15,583 bases of DNA, taken from NCBI GenBank assembly GCA_002792135.1, contig PFNU01000064.1, positions 1 through 15,583 on the forward strand, given 5' to 3'. Position 1 is the stretch's first letter, and the number at the start of each line of letters is the position of its first letter. This document shows, piece after piece, positions 12,484 through 15,583 of the stretch. This DNA comes from a bacterium (Candidatus Torokbacteria) CG_4_10_14_0_2_um_filter_35_8. Lineage in GTDB: Bacteria > Patescibacteriota > GCA-2792135. Under the pieces are notes generated by a model. That model did no database searches, was not told where the DNA came from, and was given only the letters and a program-made list of their open reading frames with translations. The position numbers and the translations under genes were made by a program.

Positions 12484-13380
12484 TTATCTCCTTTTTTCCG
12501 CAAAACGATGCCACAAAACTAAAAGAGGCACTGCAATAAAATCAGAAGAATAAGTTCCAATAATTACTCCACAGATGAGCGCTAAGGCTAAATAATGGAT
12601 AGTTGTCCCGCCAAAGAGGAGAAGAGCCAACAAAACAAGAAATGTAGTAAAAGAAGTATTAAGAGATCTTACCAAAGCCTGATTTACACTTTTATTAGCA
12701 ATTTCCTCAAAATCTTCTCCTGAATATTCCAAAAGATTCTCCCTAATTCTATCGAAAATCACGATTGTATCATGTACAGAAAAACCCAAAGTCGTAAGAA
12801 GCGCTGTCGCAAACAAAGTATCTACCTCAACCCCTCTAAAATGCCCTAAAATCGAAAATAATCCTACAACAATAAGAACATCATGGACAAGAGCAGTGAC
12901 AGCAGTTACACCAAATTGCCAAGAGCTAAGAGGATGAGGTACTTTTCTAAAAGCATAGGAAAGGAAGAAAATAATACAGATAGATATTCCAACAATTGAC
13001 CATAATGCTCTTCGTCTCAACTCATTGCCAATAGTAGGACCAATACTCTCAAAGCTATATTCTTTTGCTTTGTAATCTTTCTCTAAATCTTTTGTTAATT
13101 TATCATACCACATTTTATCTGTTTCCTTCATGCGCAAAATAACTCGATTTTCTTCTGTTTCTAAAATAGTTGGCGTACCAATTCCAGGCTCATAAGCTTT
13201 TAAATATTCTCTAAATTCATTTGTATCTGGTGCACCTTCTGCAAATTCTAATTCTAAAAGACTTCCACCGACAAAATCAATTCCCCAATTTAATTTCCAG
13301 AAATAAAGGGAAACAATACTAGTAATAATAAGTAAGCCTGATAATAGAAACCAAATTTTGCGTTTCTGAACGATTTTCAT
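12484..13380 (-). CDS. secF: Protein translocase subunit SecF
   Basis: 298 residues, ATG at 13380-13378, close to the usual SecF length. First span at about 10-28, then the family signature GIDFVGGSLLELEF (33-46), a short extracytoplasmic domain, GPTIGNELRRRA (114-125) leading into the second span, and the conserved LGFSVHDTIVIFDRIREN (198-215) with the RSLNTSFTT word (238-246). Five further spans close the protein. Known: SecF pairs with SecD to use the proton gradient to pull proteins through SecYEG. It follows secD on the same strand but 312 bp later, which is unusual for this pair. There is no Shine-Dalgarno, and a promoter at 13388-13417 would start transcription at the ATG. Confidence 0.96.
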   Translation of the reverse strand: MKIVQKRKIWFLLSGLLIITSIVSLYFWKLNWGIDFVGGSLLELEFAEGAPDTNEFREYLKAYEPGIGTPTILETEENRVILRMKETDKMWYDKLTKDLEKDYKAKEYSFESIGPTIGNELRRRALWSIVGISICIIFFLSYAFRKVPHPLSSWQFGVTAVTALVHDVLIVVGLFSILGHFRGVEVDTLFATALLTTLGFSVHDTIVIFDRIRENLLEYSGEDFEEIANKSVNQALVRSLNTSFTTFLVLLALLLFGGTTIHYLALALICGVIIGTYSSDFIAVPLLVLWHRFAEKRR

Positions 13381-13387
13381 GAACTAA

Positions 13388-13417
13388 AGTTTATGTTAGA
13401 TGTTAACGAATTATCAA
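13388..13417 (-). promoter_or_regulatory. Candidate promoter giving a leaderless secF transcript
   Basis: Minus-strand TTGATA (13417-13412), 18-bp spacer, TAAACT (13393-13388). The predicted start, 13381, is next to the ATG at 13380. Moderate match (5/6 and 4/6). Confidence 0.45.
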
Positions 13418-13527
13418 TACTTAGAACTTACGTTGCATAAATTTAGAACTGTTGCATAAATCAGGTAAACGAATCAAGAATCAGGAATTAGGAATCACGG
13501 ACTTGAGAATTTTGAGTAAGTTTAGGA

Positions 13528-13612
13528 CTCTGTATGTACTTTAGGAATAAGATGTAGTGTTCCTCTCCTTTATAAGGAGAGGTTAGGTGAGGTTAGGTGA
13601 GGTTAAAGGAGT
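13528..13612. repeat. Dispersed repeat with CCTCTCCTT/AAGGAGAGG hairpin, copy B
   Basis: Perfect 9-bp inverted repeat (13562-13570, 13574-13582), loop TAT. Differs from copy A by a tandem doubling of TTAGGTGAGG (13583-13602). The changed loop (CAC in A, TAT in B) with unchanged arms suggests the stem is selected or constrained. Confidence 0.75.
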
Positions 13613-13669
13613 TGAAAAAGAATTTCGAGTTTCAGATTTCTCTTAGAGCTCATCTAATAATTTCTATAA

Positions 13670-13697
13670 GCTAATTCCTAACTTCCCAATTCCTACT
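13670..13697. repeat. ATTAGGA-type repeat, inverted copy, overlapping the secD stop
   Basis: Minus-strand reading TAGGAATTGGGAAGTTAGG then AATTAG. The secD stop codon TAG (13695-13693) is the first TAG of the repeat, so the repeat supplies the end of the gene. Confidence 0.5.
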
Positions 13698-14997
13698 TTA
13701 CGAACTTCCTCAAAATCCTCGATTTTCCCAACAGTATCAAAAATACTCTCAACACAACCATTGAACAAAATATACTACAAAGTACTCCAAGCCCTAAAGT
13801 GATTGCAAATCCTCGGACAAGACTTGTTCCAAACCAGGATAGAATTACGCAAGTTATTAAAGAAGAGAGGTTGGAATCGCGAATAGAATTCCAAGCATGG
13901 CTGAATCCTTGCTCAATTGCTTCTATTTTTGTTCCTCCTTTACGTAATTCTTCTTTTATTCTTTCAAATACTAGGATTGATGCATCCACTGCTATACCGA
14001 TCGAGAGAATAAATCCTGCAACACCTGCTAAAGTTAAAGTAATGGGAATTAGCTTAAATAAGGCAAAAACAATAGATGCATAAATAAAGAGAGTAAAGGA
14101 AGAAATAAGACCAGGTACTTTATAAAAGAAAACCATATATAAAGTAACAAGCAGAATCCCAATTGTGCCTGCAATAATAGATTTTTGAATAGAAATTTTT
14201 CCTAGGGTAGGACCAATATTTTGCTGGGAAATAAGTTTTATTGGGACAGGAAGCGCACCAGAATTAAGCCTCATAGTAAGATCCTTTGCTTCTTGTAATG
14301 TAAAAGTACCAGTAATCACTGCCTCACCAGTTTTTATTTCTTCCTGAACAGTAGGAATGGAGATCGGAACGCCATCTAGAAAAATCGCAACTTGTTTCCC
14401 TATATTGCGTTTTGTAATGTCTGCAAAAAGCTTTTTACCTTCATCATCGAACTCCAGTGCTACTCTTGGCTTTCCAGTCTGCTGATCAAATTCAACCCGA
14501 GCATGCTTCAAATGCTCTCCAGAAAGACCTGTTGGCTTAAAGCCTATCTGAGGCTTCCCTTCTTCTGTAGGCACTGGTGCTTCTATTACTTCTTGAAGTT
14601 CCAAAAAAGGAGTCTCCCCAATCATATCTAATGCTTTTTTAATATCCTTAATACCGGGAAGTTCTATAATTACTCGGTAGTCTCCGCCCACTTTTGCTGT
14701 CTGAATAATAGGTTCATTTACTCCAAAAGTATTAACTCTTCTTTCTAAAACATCTCTGACACCTGATACTGCTTGATCATATTCTTCTGGTTTGATATTA
14801 GAAAGATCTGCTTGATAAACAAGGCGAGTACCACCCTGCAGATCAAGACCGAGATGAAGTTTAATTTTTCTATCAATATTAACACGCCATCTATTAATAT
14901 TAATATCAGGACCTTTGGGGTAATCAACTAGTAATGCTAAACCTAATAAAAAAATGATACCGATAAATTTTAGCCAAAGTTTTTTGTTTTGGGACAC
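13693..14997 (-). CDS. secD: Protein translocase subunit SecD
   Basis: 434 residues, starting at GTG 14997-14995 after a T-rich stretch with no Shine-Dalgarno. First span at 8-25; GLDLQGGTRLVYQAD (50-64), the SecD hallmark; P1 base segment with RRVNTFGVNEPIIQ (86-99); ALPVPIKLISQQNIGPTLG (248-266); and a six-span C-terminal half with GFILSIGIAVDASILVFERIKEE (328-350), which carries the conserved aspartate of the proton path (D338). It is shorter than the E. coli protein (about 615 aa), mainly in the extracytoplasmic head, as is common outside Proteobacteria. Known: with SecF it drives late protein translocation. It diverges from the T-box leader; a promoter at 15134-15162 gives a leader of about 130 nt containing a GC-rich repeat hairpin. 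Confidence 0.96.
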   Translation of the reverse strand: MSQNKKLWLKFIGIIFLLGLALLVDYPKGPDININRWRVNIDRKIKLHLGLDLQGGTRLVYQADLSNIKPEEYDQAVSGVRDVLERRVNTFGVNEPIIQTAKVGGDYRVIIELPGIKDIKKALDMIGETPFLELQEVIEAPVPTEEGKPQIGFKPTGLSGEHLKHARVEFDQQTGKPRVALEFDDEGKKLFADITKRNIGKQVAIFLDGVPISIPTVQEEIKTGEAVITGTFTLQEAKDLTMRLNSGALPVPIKLISQQNIGPTLGKISIQKSIIAGTIGILLVTLYMVFFYKVPGLISSFTLFIYASIVFALFKLIPITLTLAGVAGFILSIGIAVDASILVFERIKEELRKGGTKIEAIEQGFSHAWNSIRDSNLSSLITCVILSWFGTSLVRGFAITLGLGVLCSIFCSMVVLRVFLILLGKSRILRKFVK

Positions 14998-15064
14998 GAA
15001 AAAAAATTAAAAATTAAAAATAAAAAAGTAAAAAAATAAATAAGAATTTGGAATATGGAATTTT

Positions 15065-15100
15065 TCCGCCGTAGGCGGACGGATCTGCCTATGGCTGAAG
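15065..15100. repeat. GC-rich dispersed hairpin repeat, copy B
   Basis: TCCGCC-GTA-GGCGGA (15065-15079), then CGGATCTGCCTATGGCTGAAG, the same flank as copy A. The loop differs (GTA against TCG), the stem is identical. It lies in the predicted 5' leader of secD. Confidence 0.75.
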
Positions 15101-15133
15101 AATATAGAGACACAATTTATCGCATCTATCTCT

Positions 15134-15162
15134 ACGATAGCCCAAAGACCAGCAATTGTCAA
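15134..15162 (-). promoter_or_regulatory. Sigma70-type promoter for secD
   Basis: Minus-strand TTGACA (15162-15157), 17-bp spacer, TATCGT (15139-15134). The inverted repeat CTATC/GATAG (15126-15130, 15136-15140) overlaps the -10. Its -35 lies 4 bp from the -35 of the divergent T-box promoter. Confidence 0.55.
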
Positions 15163-15165
15163 AAC

Positions 15166-15194
15166 TTGCAAGGCCGTCTAAAAGGTGTTATTAT
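15166..15194 (+). promoter_or_regulatory. Sigma70-type promoter of the T-box leader
   Basis: TTGCAA (15166-15171), 17-bp spacer, TATTAT (15189-15194, 5/6 match). Predicted start about 15201. Back-to-back with the secD promoter. Confidence 0.75.
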
Positions 15195-15263
15195 CTAGAA
15201 AATATAACAAATACATAAAGGTAATGACGCTTTTGACAAAGCCGAACTGAGGGAAGAAATCCA

Positions 15264-15278
15264 TCCGCCTCGGGCGGA
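15264..15278 (+). repeat. GC-rich dispersed hairpin repeat core, copy C, inside the T-box leader
   Basis: TCCGCC-TCG-GGCGGA, identical to the core of copy A, extended by TCC/GGA past an A-C mismatch (15260-15282). It lacks the CGGATC...GGCTGAAG flank of copies A and B. Confidence 0.75.
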
Positions 15279-15420
15279 CGGAGAGTAGAACCCTTCGGGG
15301 AGTGCCCGTTATAGCACTAAGACTGTATCTTGTTAATACAATTAAGAGCAGCCTATCAAGGTTTAATTGGCAACAGTTAAATAAAGTAAGGTGGCACCGC
15401 GATTCTTTCGATAAAAATCG

Positions 15421-15479
15421 CCCTTGCGAGATTACTAGTTTTCATTCTTGTAGTAGTCTTGTGAGGGTGGTTTTTATTT
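15421..15479 (+). terminator. Regulated terminator of the T-box leader
   Basis: CCCTTGCGAGATTACTA (15421-15437) pairs along all 17 positions (several G-U) with TAGTAGTCTTGTGAGGG (15451-15467), followed by TGGTTTTTATTT. It shares CCTT with the antiterminator, so the two folds exclude each other. Confidence 0.88.
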
Positions 15480-15519
15480 CTCTCCTGCTCAGACTCCGAT
15501 ACCTCTGAAAAAATCCTAA

Positions 15520-15577
15520 GCACTAAATTCTAAATTCTAAACAAGCCCTAATCACCAAAATTCAAAATTCAAAACAA
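15520..15577. repeat. AAATTCTA/AAAATTCAAA-type low-complexity repeat
   Basis: Plus strand: CTAAATTCTAAATTCTAAAC, a spacer with CCCTAATCACC, then AAAATTCAAAATTCAAAAC. The second half is shared with about 6881-6901. It separates the T-box terminator from the downstream gene beyond the edge. Confidence 0.55.
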
Positions 15578-15583
15578 TATATC

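Larger units (their letters stand above)
13381..13692. other. 312-bp repeat-filled gap between secD and secF
   Basis: No gene. It holds the secF promoter candidate (13388-13417), a direct repeat TTAGAACT...GTTGCATAAAT (13421-13442 and 13443-13461), a short AGGAATTAGGAAT stretch (13482-13494), the second copy of the CCTCTCCTT hairpin repeat (13528-13612) and an ATTAGGA-type repeat in inverted orientation (13670-13697). Confidence 0.7.
15201..15483 (+). ncRNA. T-box riboswitch leader (tRNA-sensing attenuator)
   Basis: The T-box itself is AAGGTGGCACCGCG (15388-15401), one base off the consensus. The antiterminator forms exactly as expected: AAGG (15388-15391) with CCTT (15422-15425), a 7-nt bulge UGGCACC (15392-15398), and GCGAT (15399-15403) with ATCGC (15417-15421). 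The competing terminator uses CCTT in another stem (see next entry). Upstream, GTGC-CCGTTATA-GCAC (15302-15317) matches the CCGUUA hairpin often found before the T-box. Known: uncharged tRNA pairs its NCCA end with UGGN and stabilises the antiterminator. Here N is C, which predicts a tRNA with discriminator G (Ser, Asn, Asp, Gln, Glu or Trp). Stem I is unusual and I cannot assign the specifier codon. The controlled gene lies past the right edge. Confidence 0.88.

Noticed and set aside
11026..15278. CRISPR-like array from the GC-rich hairpins
   Set aside because: Copies are kilobases apart or unevenly spaced, with no regular spacers and no cas genes.
15302..15508. Plus-strand 68-codon frame across the T-box leader
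   Set aside because: It overlaps the antiterminator and terminator and has no ribosome site; the RNA fold explains the sequence.

Overview
The window looks like part of an AT-rich chromosome of an uncultivated, reduced-genome bacterium, most likely Candidate Phyla Radiation (Patescibacteria). Four things support this: short SecD and SecF proteins, a sigma-region-4/HARE-HTH protein without sigma core domains, a split VirD4/HerA-like ATPase module with its membrane-anchored partner, and gaps filled with short dispersed hairpin and 'ATTAGGA'-type repeats. No rRNA or tRNA is visible, so I do not assign a phylum more closely.

Layout. Positions 1-665 hold the start of a Wzz-like chain-length/co-polymerase protein that runs off the left edge. 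Positions about 770-5440 hold a compact block of six small or unfamiliar genes (a 98-aa single-span membrane protein, a 127-aa unknown, a ~663-aa multi-span protein with an SPFH/flotillin-like tail, an 88-aa unknown, a frameshifted 71-codon gene, and on the plus strand a 70-aa eight-cysteine zinc finger). Positions 5523-15000 hold ordinary chromosomal genes, all on the minus strand: an HtrA/DegP protease, a polytopic membrane protein, the VirD4-like ATPase, its membrane partner, the sigma4/HARE protein, secF and secD. At the right end a plus-strand T-box leader (about 15201-15476), divergent from secD, points out of the window, probably to an aminoacyl-tRNA synthetase or amino-acid gene.

The two gene classes are built differently. 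Every gene in the 994-5358 block has a strong Shine-Dalgarno sequence. Four of its minus-strand genes have sigma70-type promoters with exactly 17-bp spacers (three of them TTGACA/TTAAAT), each followed at about +1 to +5 by a predicted 5'-terminal stem-loop, and most units end in their own intrinsic terminator. The flanking chromosomal genes show no Shine-Dalgarno sequence, and for htrA and secF the best promoter places the transcription start at the start codon (predicted leaderless). The block may be a foreign or specially regulated cassette, though no integrase, transposase or flanking att repeats are visible.

The most unusual single site is the T-box leader. Its antiterminator and terminator are textbook, but the place where the apex of Stem I should be is occupied by a hairpin that also occurs as a dispersed repeat elsewhere in the window.
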